The notes: generated from the letters alone by a model not told the origin. Positions 44,529 through 53,197 are shown, numbered from the stretch's first letter. The stretch: 61,990 nucleotides of DNA from an uncultured Cytophagales bacterium (GCA_937911505.1 CALEMF010000038.1:1-61990), one strand, 5' to 3'. Numbers and translations are program-made.

Positions 44529-45362
44529 CTATTCTTCTATACTATTCTTAACAAAATCTACTTGAAAAGCTTCCACATAATTGTTGGCAATTACTTTAGA
44601 ATATGGGGTGGTCATCACTACTGGATGGGTGGCAATACTCACCTCTTCTTCTCCTGTAAACAGTCGATTTACATCTACCTTCACCTGTACGTTAGAAGGT
44701 TGCGCTGAGCGTATTCTTAAAGGGGTATCTTCTAAGTCGAGGGTACGTTTCTTAACATTATTGATGCGTGGCGCGGCATCTGGAGGCATGCTAGCATCGT
44801 ACCCGCCAAAGAAACCAATATGATATTTCATTTGATTACCAGTGGAATCGGGTGCAGCAGGAGAAGTACCTTCTAGCATGAAGAAAATATACCCTGTGTT
44901 CCAACTCCAGTACATGGTTTTCGGATTAGCCACATCCAGCACCCCTACACGCTCTTCTACACCAGCAACACTCTTAGTACTATCTACACCAATAGTAAAA
45001 GTAAAGTGATCGTAGTCTCCCTCAGGAATATCCACCAATTTTATTTTTTTTGTAGCTGGCTCAGCTTCACTTATCAGAAAATAGCTTTCGCTCTTAGGGT
45101 AAGTAAAGATTTCCCCTTTTGTATTGGTTAGTTGAATATTACTAATATAATACTTAAGAATATTTACTTGATAAGATTCACCTTGTGCGTTGGCATAGGT
45201 GGCGGTATCTAACACTAATTCTTGTGTACCTACCACGTGATTGAAATCAATGAGCAGTTCACCTACTGCTTGAGAATCAGCATTATGATTTTGCTCTTTC
45301 GTTTGGCAAGCAACTGCAATAAAAACAAGCAATAGCCCACAAATACATTGTATTAAGTTCAT
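44529..45362 (-). CDS. MbnP-like copper-binding lipoprotein
   Basis: 277 residues with a lipoprotein signal (CICGLLLVFIAVACQT). The body matches MbnP-like proteins: LLIDFNHVVGTQELVLD, VNILKYYISNIQLTN, then TMYWSWNTGYIFFMLEG, whose Trp residues are candidates for the kynurenine modification, MKYHIGFFGGYD, and SIATHPVVMTTPYS. His residues in the last two segments could bind Cu. It is followed by the MbnH-like partner after 5 bp. No methanobactin precursor (mbnA) or mbnB/C genes are seen nearby, so it is an MbnP/MbnH pair outside a methanobactin operon. Confidence 0.88.
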   Translation of the reverse strand: MNLIQCICGLLLVFIAVACQTKEQNHNADSQAVGELLIDFNHVVGTQELVLDTATYANAQGESYQVNILKYYISNIQLTNTKGEIFTYPKSESYFLISEAEPATKKIKLVDIPEGDYDHFTFTIGVDSTKSVAGVEERVGVLDVANPKTMYWSWNTGYIFFMLEGTSPAAPDSTGNQMKYHIGFFGGYDASMPPDAAPRINNVKKRTLDLEDTPLRIRSAQPSNVQVKVDVNRLFTGEEEVSIATHPVVMTTPYSKVIANNYVEAFQVDFVKNSIEE

Positions 45363-45528
45363 GGCGTTTTATTTTTAATGAAAACAAATGGGATTCGCCT
45401 TTACACCAAGAGATAATGTGTTAGAGGCATCCAACAGACAAATTTATTAACCATACATCCTTTTGTTACCCACTTTTGTAAGTATGCTAAGGATGAAAGT
45501 TATCTTAAAAACAAGCTATAAATGGTAA

Positions 45529-45897
45529 TTATATACGGGGCGGATGAAAAATCTCTTTTCTGAGATCATTTAGTATACTCCAACGGTAATGCTCACACCA
45601 TGGTGTCACTAGTGATGTGAAGGTAGTGGAAGCCCTTAATGCTTCGTTTTCGATGAACACACTCACTTCAAACTTATCTTTTAGCGAAACAGGGAGTTGG
45701 TTTTCTTGCTGTTCCTGTTGTTGAAGTTGCTTTTTTAAGTAGCAAGCACCTTTACAGGTAGCGTTTAGTTCGGCTTTTTTTTCACATAAGTTACTAGCAA
45801 TGTAGGCCCTGTTTAATTGAAAGCTTGTAAGGATGAAAAGCTTCCCGCCCAATTGCCAACTAAATAGTAGTAAAAATATGTAAGCAAGTCCCTTCAA
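45529..45897 (-). CDS. small membrane-anchored Cys-motif protein, copy B
   Basis: 122 residues. One N-terminal helix (LAYIFLLLFSWQLGGKLFIL), then YIASNLCEKKAELNATCKGACYLKKQLQQQ, the same C-x9-C-x3-C motif as copy A, a Gln-rich helix, and a tail with a late Cys and FHPPRI. It is the first gene of the island, 166 bp upstream of the MbnP-like gene; the gap probably holds the promoter of the MbnP-like gene. Two divergent copies flanking the MbnP/MbnH pair suggest they act in the same pathway. Confidence 0.75.
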   Translation of the reverse strand: MKGLAYIFLLLFSWQLGGKLFILTSFQLNRAYIASNLCEKKAELNATCKGACYLKKQLQQQEQQENQLPVSLKDKFEVSVFIENEALRASTTFTSLVTPWCEHYRWSILNDLRKEIFHPPRI

Positions 45898-46027
45898 TGA
45901 GTAGTAATGAAGTAGTTTGGATCAAAATTAGTAGTAAAATCTTGATATAGAAAATGAAATTGAGCATTTTTTGCTCAGTAATAAACAATTACTACCAAAT
46001 AAGAATCTTAAAAAGCCTTATAAAAAT

Positions 46028-46987
46028 ATGCAAATTTATACCCGACTCCTCTTCCTAAGCTTTACCATAGGGCTCTTATATGGCTGCGGTGGTGATACTA
46101 ATGAAGATTATCAAGAAGATGACCCACAACAGTCTGCTGTACGGAAAAAATCGCTTACTGACACCTCTCAAAAAGCCTCGAGTGCAGAGGTAGAAGTAAA
46201 GCAGGTGGCCCCTTTTGCTGATTTTCCCCTAGCACCTACCCAAGCACAAGTGGGCGATTATGTACTTACTTTCTCACTAAAAGGGCAACAAGAAGCTACA
46301 CGTATGGGCGCAGATCAGGTGACTTTTACTTTTCAACAAGCCAGAATGCATCTTCCCGGTAAAGCACGCTCTGTTCTTATTTTTGAAAAAGGCCAAAAGA
46401 AGAGTATTCCAAACTATATGATTATTCCACTAACTGAAGTACCTGACATCCAAGAAGGTGATATTCTTTTAGGTTGGTGGTCATCAAGAAAAGAGATGCA
46501 GCGCTGCCTTGTTACAGATGCTAGCGATCCGCAACGCCCAAAAGTAAGGTACCTAGACATTCGCTACAACGATCCTAGCAGAGATAGGCAAGGCAGGCCA
46601 GTTGGACGGATGGAGGAGGCACTTGCTCCCAAAAGTTTTACAAAACTACTGGCCACAGGTGTACCAGGAAGTACCCTAGCGGTCAGAGAGGGAAATAGGT
46701 TTAAAAAAGCGACGGTTGTCACACAACACCAAGAAAAAATCTTAGCGATAGGCTTTGCTGGACATATGCAAGTATATGATACTTCTCGTTGTAGGGCGCT
46801 ACCTATTGTTCCCAACGTCAAAGTGGGCGAGGCAGTACAAGTACCTTACATAGGCATTTACGTAAAAGGGAAAGTCAAAAAAATAGATACTCGTCTTGGA
46901 AGGGTCTTTACAGAAATCCAATATGGTGGCAAAAAGAAGATGGTTGCCGTACCCTTTGGTGATGTAGCTACTGATTTATCCTTATAA
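46028..46987 (+). CDS. lipoprotein of unknown function
   Basis: 319 residues from ATG at 46028 (MQIYTRLLFLSFTIGLLYGC), a lipoprotein signal with Cys near residue 20; an ATG at 45971 is in frame but spoils the signal. An acidic, low-complexity linker follows, then two similar beta-rich parts around KSVLIF-like RSVLIFEKGQKKSIPNYMIIPL and YGGKKKMVAVPFGDV that may be small barrel repeats. The second half has KKATVVTQHQEKILAIGF. No family recognised. It is divergent from copy B of the small Cys protein. Confidence 0.65.
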   Translation: MQIYTRLLFLSFTIGLLYGCGGDTNEDYQEDDPQQSAVRKKSLTDTSQKASSAEVEVKQVAPFADFPLAPTQAQVGDYVLTFSLKGQQEATRMGADQVTFTFQQARMHLPGKARSVLIFEKGQKKSIPNYMIIPLTEVPDIQEGDILLGWWSSRKEMQRCLVTDASDPQRPKVRYLDIRYNDPSRDRQGRPVGRMEEALAPKSFTKLLATGVPGSTLAVREGNRFKKATVVTQHQEKILAIGFAGHMQVYDTSRCRALPIVPNVKVGEAVQVPYIGIYVKGKVKKIDTRLGRVFTEIQYGGKKKMVAVPFGDVATDLSL

Positions 46988-47082
46988 AGGCTATAAGAGC
47001 TTAAAACGTTCCTTTTCCTAATAGAGAGCTAAATCATCAACTTAATAGCTTCTAGATTGAGTTATTTAACTGGAAATAGTAC

Positions 47083-49029
47083 TTATTGTATTACTATTTT
47101 GGTTTTCCAAGTACGCTCTTCTGTTGTGACTTGTAGAAAGTAAATACCACCCTCTAAGCTTTCTAAGTTGAGATAATTTTTTGTAGAGGGAGTAAGTGTT
47201 TGTGTACTTACACATTGACCAAGCGAATTATATACTTTTGCTTCGACTGATCGAGCGGGTATATTTTCTAAATCTATAGTAAATATGCCATCAGAGGGAT
47301 TAGGATATATCTGGAATTCCTCAGAAAGTTCTTCTTCTATGTTTGTTACTGCTTGATCAAACCGGACATCAACGATTTTCACTTCCGAAGCAGACTGTAA
47401 CCCTTCTTTAACAGAAGTCACTACATAAGCAAACCGAACGATTCCTTGGCTAGTTTCTTCTTCTGTAAAGTTATCATCTGTATAGGTAGTGGTATTAGCA
47501 GGTAATGTCTCTACCAATACGGCAGGCGCTTCAAAAGAAATAGGCTGTCTGATCACCTGAAAAGCATCTTCTTCTGACTGATCTATCCACCTGAATTCTA
47601 CCCGTTTGGCCACACGCTCAATGTCATCTACTATTATTAAATCACTGTTTACAATAGCAAGGTCGAGCGGTGGTTGAGGAAGCACATTAATCTCTGCGAT
47701 ACGTTCGTCTGTAGTACTCCCATTACTGATGGTGAGTCGTACACGATAAACACCTACTTGGTTGTAAGTGATGGTGGGCGGGTTCTGGCCATTGAAACTG
47801 GAGGGACTTACACCTCCTTCTCCATCTAGGTCAAAGTTCCAGCTCCATGAAGTGATGCTAGTATTCCCTCCTGTGAAAGATAGCTCAGTGATATTGATGG
47901 ACTCTCCTATTTCTATGGTAAAGCGATCTGCTCTAAAAGCTGCGTATATACCATTAGGTTGTATATCCTCTGCAACATTTGACGAGAGCAGCTCTGTTCT
48001 TCTCGGCGAGTTATCAAGCACAGTGATCATTCTGTCTACTTGGCCCTGTGTAAAGAGATTCATACAAACATCCAAAGTAAAATCCATATAGTTCATGAAC
48101 ATATCGGAGGTGTTACCACAAGAAGACTGCGGAAAGCTAGGACAGCCTCCATTAGAAGTTAGCTGTGTGGGAGTATCACTCACGAAATCGTTACCACAGT
48201 TACTATCTCCCCATACGTGTCTTAGACCAAAGAAATGTCCTATCTCGTGGGTCAGTGTTCGTCCTCTATCGTAAACATTTAAGTCATAAGGGTCAGCGAT
48301 AAGTTCACCAGCCGCATCGTAGTTACTTCCAAAAGACTCTGTTAGCACTACTACACCATCTGTATCAGCCGTTTCATTAAAGTTAGGTGAGGGAACGCCA
48401 TTCAAAGTCGAACCCTCTGGGAACTGGGCATAACCTAGAATACCATCTTCTATGGGTACTACCCAGATATTAAGATATTCCTCTGGATTCCAAATGGTAT
48501 TTGGTTTCACCACCAACTGCATAAGGTCAACCGAGTAAGGGAACTCACCCCAGCCTTCTGCACTTGCATTTACACGGTTGATGCCTGGTTCTGCCATTTG
48601 TGCACCATCAGGATCACGTATGGCCATTTTGAACTCAACACTGATACTACTCGCTACCGAAACGAAGATACCAGGTGTATTGTCAGCATCAATATTCTCT
48701 CTATTAAAATCCTCATTGAGCACCCGAATCTGAGAAAGTATTTGTGCTTCAGAAATATTATTACCAACCCCTACTGCCTCTCCTTCATGAATCACATGTA
48801 CTACCACAGGTATTTCATAGGTAGCATCTCGACGCATTCCCCGCGCTTTTAGCGCTTTCATCCTTGCTGCTATCCAAGTTTCAAATTGCTCATCAGAATG
48901 GAGATGTGGATGTTCTTGATGTAAATGCTGCATATATTCAGTTGTATAGCAGCGTATCGGTTGATTTTGCGTGTATCCTATCGTAACAATAAAGGCTACG
49001 AGGTAGATAATAAGTAAGGTTTTTTTCAT
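47083..49029 (-). CDS. secreted M43 (pappalysin-like) zinc metalloprotease with PKD domain and Por sorting tail
   Basis: 648 residues: signal peptide (KTLLIIYLVAFIVTIGYTQN), propeptide, then a metalloprotease domain at about 75-350 with the zinc site HEIGHFFGLRHVWGD and a Met-turn region in SDMFMNYMDFTLD. A PKD-like domain follows (TSWSWNFDLDGEGG), a fibronectin-like part, and a type IX secretion sorting domain at the end (FQIYPNPSDGIFTIDL, LEGGIYFLQVTTEE). Exported by the type IX system and probably cleaves extracellular protein. Complete. Confidence 0.92.
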   Translation of the reverse strand: MKKTLLIIYLVAFIVTIGYTQNQPIRCYTTEYMQHLHQEHPHLHSDEQFETWIAARMKALKARGMRRDATYEIPVVVHVIHEGEAVGVGNNISEAQILSQIRVLNEDFNRENIDADNTPGIFVSVASSISVEFKMAIRDPDGAQMAEPGINRVNASAEGWGEFPYSVDLMQLVVKPNTIWNPEEYLNIWVVPIEDGILGYAQFPEGSTLNGVPSPNFNETADTDGVVVLTESFGSNYDAAGELIADPYDLNVYDRGRTLTHEIGHFFGLRHVWGDSNCGNDFVSDTPTQLTSNGGCPSFPQSSCGNTSDMFMNYMDFTLDVCMNLFTQGQVDRMITVLDNSPRRTELLSSNVAEDIQPNGIYAAFRADRFTIEIGESINITELSFTGGNTSITSWSWNFDLDGEGGVSPSSFNGQNPPTITYNQVGVYRVRLTISNGSTTDERIAEINVLPQPPLDLAIVNSDLIIVDDIERVAKRVEFRWIDQSEEDAFQVIRQPISFEAPAVLVETLPANTTTYTDDNFTEEETSQGIVRFAYVVTSVKEGLQSASEVKIVDVRFDQAVTNIEEELSEEFQIYPNPSDGIFTIDLENIPARSVEAKVYNSLGQCVSTQTLTPSTKNYLNLESLEGGIYFLQVTTEERTWKTKIVIQ

Positions 49030-49192
49030 AGAAACAGAGCGCGTTGTATAACAATAATTGTAAGTAGTTTATATTCGTAAATATATCATGATTTAGGAGA
49101 ATCACCAAGTAAAATAAATAGCGAACCTTTTTACTATATTACTATTACTCCTGATAGGTAAGCTTGGTTTATATTTTCTAACTTAGAAGTAC

Positions 49193-49200
49193 TATCTTTG
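49193..49200 (+). promoter_or_regulatory. -7 promoter box upstream of the small CxxC protein
   Basis: TATCTTTG fits TAnnTTTG, 65 bp before the ATG at 49266. Confidence 0.35.
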
Positions 49201-49265
49201 AACCATTACACATGATGTTTCGTTAAAAAAATACTTTAACACAGGTATTAAAATTAGTACTTCAT

Positions 49266-49496
49266 ATGATTACGCTTTTCCTAACATTAGGTATTTTAGC
49301 TTTCTTTTTTGTAGCCTTGAGTCTTCGTTTACTCCTTATCAAGGGGGGTGAGTTTAGAGGTACTTGTGCTTCACAAAGCCCTTTTTTGAACAAAGAGGGA
49401 GAAACTTGTGGTTACTGCGGTAAAGTAGTCGATGAGTGTCCTAATGAACCCTCCGAGCGTACTCCTACCGCCCTTCCTCAAATTCAAAAGAGTTAA
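49266..49496 (+). CDS. small membrane protein with CxxC pair
   Basis: 76 residues: an N-terminal membrane helix (ITLFLTLGILAFFFVALSLRLLL), then FRGTCASQSPFLNKEGETCGYCGK and a loose polar tail. The four Cys could bind zinc or form disulfides. The RGTCAS plus CGxCGK pattern recurs in small Bacteroidota proteins of unknown function, so it is probably a real gene rather than a chance frame. A -7 box lies upstream. Confidence 0.65.
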   Translation: MITLFLTLGILAFFFVALSLRLLLIKGGEFRGTCASQSPFLNKEGETCGYCGKVVDECPNEPSERTPTALPQIQKS

Positions 49497-49628
49497 TACC
49501 CTTTTAGTTTCAATTGAGCGAGCATCAAATGATGCAACGCTAATCTACAAACGTGATACTTTTTCAACATTAATCCAAGTAGATGGTGTTTACTTTTTTT
49601 TGAGTTTAAGGCTTCTATTTGCTTAATG

Positions 49629-49950
49629 GTTAAGCCTGTATAAGGGCAGTCTCTTCATAACTCTTGCCCTGTGCTAAACACCTTTTGGCGATGTCTATTA
49701 GTGCTTGTTTTATTCCTTTCTGTACTCCCTTCTCTTCCCCTTTTTTAAAAACGGTAGAATCTTCGATGTTATAGTCAATAGGCATATTCTCAATCATTTT
49801 AAGGGTTAAGTTTAGTTTTCATCTTTGAAGGCTTCTTTCCTAGATGTACCACTATCTGTTTCACCTCTTTATCGTACTTCTCTGAAATTAAGCTGTGATA
49901 AGTAATAAAACTATGATCGGAGAGGACAAGTAAATTACTACTCTTACATA
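49629..49950 (-). pseudogene. PDDEXK_2 (Rpn-like) nuclease/putative transposase relic
   Basis: Minus-strand reading gives two pieces of one known Bacteroidota family. The upstream piece (about 49813-49950) has YHSLISEKYDKEVKQIVVHL, then GKKPSKMKTKLNP and a stop. The downstream piece (about 49629-49800) has IENMPIDYNIEDSTVFKKGE, then EKGVQKGIKQALIDIAKRCL and AQGKSYEETALIQ. The middle third, normally GFDF-V-L type sequence, is deleted, and there is no start. These are the typical regions of Rpn family recombination-promoting nucleases. The gap left and right (49497-49628, 49951-50031) shows nothing else. Confidence 0.75.
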
Positions 49951-50031
49951 CATACGAATTATACACCGCGTGCTGTGAGAAAATAGCGATTTATTGCTAG
50001 CTTTGTAGCCAGTACAAAACTTGCTTTTATT

Positions 50032-51423
50032 GTGACCTTAATAAAGTCTATATCTGGTATAAGAGGTACGATCGGTGGTATACCTCGTGATAACCTCACC
50101 CCGCTTGATATCGTAAAGTATACAGCCGCTTTTGGTACGTGGCTTAAACAATCTACTTCCTCCTCTAGCGTAGTAATAGGCAGAGATGCTAGAATTTCAG
50201 GTGAAATGGTAAGCCAACTGGTAAGTGCTACCTTACAAGGCTTAGGACTCCACGTCGTTGATTTAGGGCTTTCTACTACGCCTACTGTTGAGCTAGCTGT
50301 GGTACAAGAAGCTGCTAGTGGGGGGATTATCATTACGGCTAGCCATAACCCTATTGAGTGGAATGCCCTCAAATTGCTGAATCAAAAAGGGGAGTTTATC
50401 TCTAGTGAAGAAGGACAACAAGTACTTACGCTTGCCAATCAAGAGGATTTTCATTTTGCTGAGGCCCAAGCTTTGGGTACTTATCATACTGATGATACTT
50501 ATATTCAACAACACATTACACAGATTTTGGCTTTGCCAATTATAGATACAGCAGCCATCCAATCAAGGCAATGGCGCATCGCTATTGATTGCGTCAACTC
50601 AACAGGAGGGCTTGCTTTACCGCCTCTTTTAAAAGCCTTGGGTGTAGCACAGATAGGCACTTTTCACTGTGAACCAACAGGCCAATTCCCTAGAAACCCT
50701 GAGCCTTTACCAGAAAACCTAGTGGCTTTCTCACAGGAAGTGACAAAGGGTGATTTCGACCTAGGGATTGTGGTAGACCCCGATGTAGACCGCTTGGCGT
50801 TTATCTGCGAAGATGGTACACCTTTCGGTGAAGAATATACGTTGGTGGCAGTCGCCGACTATGTTTTACAGCATCAGCCCGGCAATACTGTCTCTAATTT
50901 ATCTTCTACCCAAGCGCTCAAAGACATTACCGAAAAAGCTGGACAACACTACTTTGCCTCTGCCGTAGGAGAGGTCAATGTAGTAAAGGCCATGAAAGCG
51001 CACCAAGCGGTTATTGGTGGCGAAGGAAATGGCGGTATTATTTATCCTGCCTTACACTACGGTAGAGATGCTCTGGTAGGTATTGCCTTGTTTTTAAGCC
51101 ATTTGGCAAAAGTTGGGAAACCGATCTCTGCTCTTAGAAAGCAGTATCCCGATTATCATATCTCTAAGAATAAGATCACCCTCACCCCCTCCATCGAAGT
51201 AGACAGTGTGTTGGCAAGCTTGCAGCACAAGTATCAAGATCACCCCATCGATACAGTTGATGGAGTAAAGGTCATTTTTGAGCAAGCACACGCTTGGGTA
51301 CATCTTCGTAAATCGAATACAGAACCTATCATTAGGATTTATGCAGAAGCACCCACACCAGAGGAGGCCAACCAGTTAGCAGAACAGTTGATGACGGATG
51401 TTAAAGCGATCAGCGTTTCGTAA
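50032..51423 (+). CDS. phosphoglucosamine/phosphomannomutase (GlmM-like)
   Basis: 463 residues from a GTG start that fits the family opening (TLIKSISGIRGTIGG). Phosphohexomutase motifs: the phosphoserine loop ITASHNPIEWNALK, the metal loop VVDPDVDRLAFI, the sugar loop GGEGNGGII, and the phosphate-binding LRKSNTEPIIRIYAEA near the end. It interconverts 6-phospho and 1-phospho sugars, most likely glucosamine for peptidoglycan precursors or mannose for GDP-mannose made by the guanylyltransferase in this window. The choice cannot be made from motifs alone. Confidence 0.93.
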   Translation: MTLIKSISGIRGTIGGIPRDNLTPLDIVKYTAAFGTWLKQSTSSSSVVIGRDARISGEMVSQLVSATLQGLGLHVVDLGLSTTPTVELAVVQEAASGGIIITASHNPIEWNALKLLNQKGEFISSEEGQQVLTLANQEDFHFAEAQALGTYHTDDTYIQQHITQILALPIIDTAAIQSRQWRIAIDCVNSTGGLALPPLLKALGVAQIGTFHCEPTGQFPRNPEPLPENLVAFSQEVTKGDFDLGIVVDPDVDRLAFICEDGTPFGEEYTLVAVADYVLQHQPGNTVSNLSSTQALKDITEKAGQHYFASAVGEVNVVKAMKAHQAVIGGEGNGGIIYPALHYGRDALVGIALFLSHLAKVGKPISALRKQYPDYHISKNKITLTPSIEVDSVLASLQHKYQDHPIDTVDGVKVIFEQAHAWVHLRKSNTEPIIRIYAEAPTPEEANQLAEQLMTDVKAISVS

Positions 51424-51476
51424 GTATCCTGTGTAGCTTTTGACCATTTTCGTACTACTTTTCCTAAGATTATTGC

Positions 51477-51484
51477 TATTTTTG
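51477..51484 (+). promoter_or_regulatory. -7 promoter box for the cysteine desulfurase gene
   Basis: TATTTTTG fits TAnnTTTG and lies 27 bp before the ATG at 51511. Confidence 0.4.
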
Positions 51485-51510
51485 TAGCCAGAGAAATATT
51501 TTTTATTTGT

Positions 51511-52653
51511 ATGCGTGTATACCTTGATAATGCGGCAACTACTGCCATCGACCCTACCGTAGTAGAGGCGATGCTTCCTTATATGACCACCGCCTTTGGG
51601 AACCCTTCTTCTACCCACTGGCACGGTAGAAATGTACGCTCGGCCATAGAAAAGGCGCGTAAAACAATTGCTGAGCTTCTACAATGTAGTACTTCCGAGA
51701 TTTTTTTCACTTCAGGAGGTACAGAAGCCGACAATTGTGCGTTGAGAGGAGCTATAGCAACTTTTTCGATTCAACACGTGATCTCTTCTTCTATAGAACA
51801 TAGTGCTGTACTGCAGACTTTACAACATTTAGCAGGAGAAGAAAAAATTCAATTACACTTCGTTGATTTGGATGAGCAAGGACAAATCGACCTTCAACAT
51901 TTAACCCTGCTGCTTCAAAAATATCCTAATGCTTTGGTATCTCTGATGCACGCCAACAATGAAATTGGGAATCTCAATCCAATAGAAGAGATTGGTAACA
52001 TCTGTCGTACCTATAAAGCTTTTTTCCATTCAGATACGGTACAAACGATCGGTCATTTTACCCATAACTTATCGCAACTACCCATTGATTATTTGGTGGC
52101 CTCTGCCCATAAATTCCACGGTCCCAAAGGGATTGGTTTTCTGTATGTAAACCGTAAGGCAAAAATACACCCATTGATTACAGGCGGCGCGCAGGAGCGC
52201 AACATGCGAGGCGGTACTGAAAATGTTTACGGTATTGTGGGCTTGGCAAAGGCCTTAGAAATAGCCTATGAACATATGTCAGACCATCGTCAACAAATAT
52301 CACAACTCAAAAAACATCTGATTGAACAACTTCAGAAAAACATTGAGGGGGTAAGTTTTAATGGCACTTCTGCCCATTTAGATAAAAGTCTCTACACTGT
52401 ATTAAATGTATGCTTACCTGCTTCTGAAGAAAATGACATGCTCTTGTTCAACCTCGACTTACAGGGTATTTCAGCTTCTGGAGGGAGTGCCTGCTCAAGT
52501 GGCGCAGCGGTAGGTTCTCATGTATTGGCGGCTCTCCAACATCCTAAAGAGAAAGGGGCGGTACGTTTTTCTTTTAGTAAGTTCAACACCCTTAGTGAAA
52601 TTGACTATACCGTAGAGCAGCTTATAGCGCTATATAAAGGGATCGCCACTTAA
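51511..52653 (+). CDS. cysteine desulfurase (NifS/IscS-like)
   Basis: 380 residues. Class V aminotransferase fold: VYLDNAATTAIDPTVV at the start, the PLP-binding His/Asp region (FHSDTVQTIGH), the PLP lysine in SAHKFHGPKGIGF, and the active Cys in SGGSACSSGAAVGSHV. Takes sulfur from cysteine as a persulfide for iron-sulfur clusters and thio-cofactors. It has the IscS/NifS type (group I) Cys loop. Full length. Followed by an FNR-type box and the DUF983 gene. Confidence 0.95.
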   Translation: MRVYLDNAATTAIDPTVVEAMLPYMTTAFGNPSSTHWHGRNVRSAIEKARKTIAELLQCSTSEIFFTSGGTEADNCALRGAIATFSIQHVISSSIEHSAVLQTLQHLAGEEKIQLHFVDLDEQGQIDLQHLTLLLQKYPNALVSLMHANNEIGNLNPIEEIGNICRTYKAFFHSDTVQTIGHFTHNLSQLPIDYLVASAHKFHGPKGIGFLYVNRKAKIHPLITGGAQERNMRGGTENVYGIVGLAKALEIAYEHMSDHRQQISQLKKHLIEQLQKNIEGVSFNGTSAHLDKSLYTVLNVCLPASEENDMLLFNLDLQGISASGGSACSSGAAVGSHVLAALQHPKEKGAVRFSFSKFNTLSEIDYTVEQLIALYKGIAT

Positions 52654-52657
52654 AAAA

Positions 52658-52669
52658 TGATAAACATCA
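52658..52669 (+). promoter_or_regulatory. FNR-type box TGATAAACATCA upstream of the DUF983 gene
   Basis: Perfect TGAT-N4-ATCA inside a longer 10-bp inverted repeat, AAAAAATGAT / ATCATTTTTT (52652-52675). The centre is 36.5 bp upstream of the last G of the TATATTTG box, the same distance as at the second Crp-family gene. The A/T arms could also act as a terminator for the desulfurase gene. Confidence 0.6.
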
Positions 52670-52672
52670 TTT

Positions 52673-52700
52673 TTTGACGAAGGGTTATAAAATATATTTG
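52673..52700 (+). promoter_or_regulatory. Promoter of the DUF983 gene
   Basis: TTTG at 52673-52676 and TATATTTG at 52693-52700, spacing 16 bp, close to the Bacteroidota -33/-7 pair. Predicted start of transcription near 52705. This also supports translation from ATG 52737 rather than 52674. Confidence 0.55.
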
Positions 52701-52736
52701 CTTATTCAGACTGACCCTTTTATTATTTCCTTTTTT

Positions 52737-53150
52737 ATGACAAAACCTCAAGCTATTCTTGCTTCTAAATGCCCAAGATGTAGGAAAGGTAATATCTTTA
52801 CACATTCTGCACTTCACCTTACCAAATTTGCCAAAACCAACCAACATTGTCCTCATTGTGGCCTGCGCTTTGAGCGTGAGCCTGGTTTTTTTGATGGTGC
52901 CATGTATATCAGTTATGCTTTTTCGGTGGCGATTGTTGTTGTTTTTGGCATTGGTACTTATCAAATTAGTAATATTTTTTACCAATACGATCCTGATACT
53001 TGGGTGTATTTAACTGTTATTTTCTCAGCGGTTGTACTCTTATTTCGTTTTACCTTTCGCTATTCTCGTACCTTGATGCTATATGGCTTTGGTAACATTA
53101 AATATGATCCAACGCTTCAAGATAGAACACCTGATGAACTAGCCCAATAA
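52737..53150 (+). CDS. DUF983 membrane protein
   Basis: 137 residues from ATG at 52737; an upstream ATG at 52674 lies before the promoter boxes and is unlikely. It has two zinc-ribbon-like pairs, SKCPRCRKGNIF and HCPHCGLRFEREPGFFDGAMYIS, then two membrane helices. This is the DUF983 layout, a family often found near haem-copper oxidase genes in other phyla. Function unknown. The FNR-type box before it suggests that it is made under low oxygen, perhaps in oxidase assembly. A terminator hairpin follows. Confidence 0.88.
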   Translation: MTKPQAILASKCPRCRKGNIFTHSALHLTKFAKTNQHCPHCGLRFEREPGFFDGAMYISYAFSVAIVVVFGIGTYQISNIFYQYDPDTWVYLTVIFSAVVLLFRFTFRYSRTLMLYGFGNIKYDPTLQDRTPDELAQ

Positions 53151-53161
53151 GAACAACACAC

Positions 53162-53197
53162 TAAAAGCGACTTTCTAAGGGTAGAAAGTCGCTTTTA
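53162..53197. terminator. Bidirectional terminator between the DUF983 gene and pckA
   Basis: TAAAAGCGACTTTCT (53162-53176) pairs with AGAAAGTCGCTTTTA (53183-53197), a perfect 15-bp stem with a 6-nt loop and A/T tracts on both sides. Confidence 0.85.

Noticed and set aside
43462..45362. Complete methanobactin operon
   Set aside because: Only MbnP- and MbnH-like genes are present; no mbnA, mbnB or mbnC homologue was seen in the flanks.
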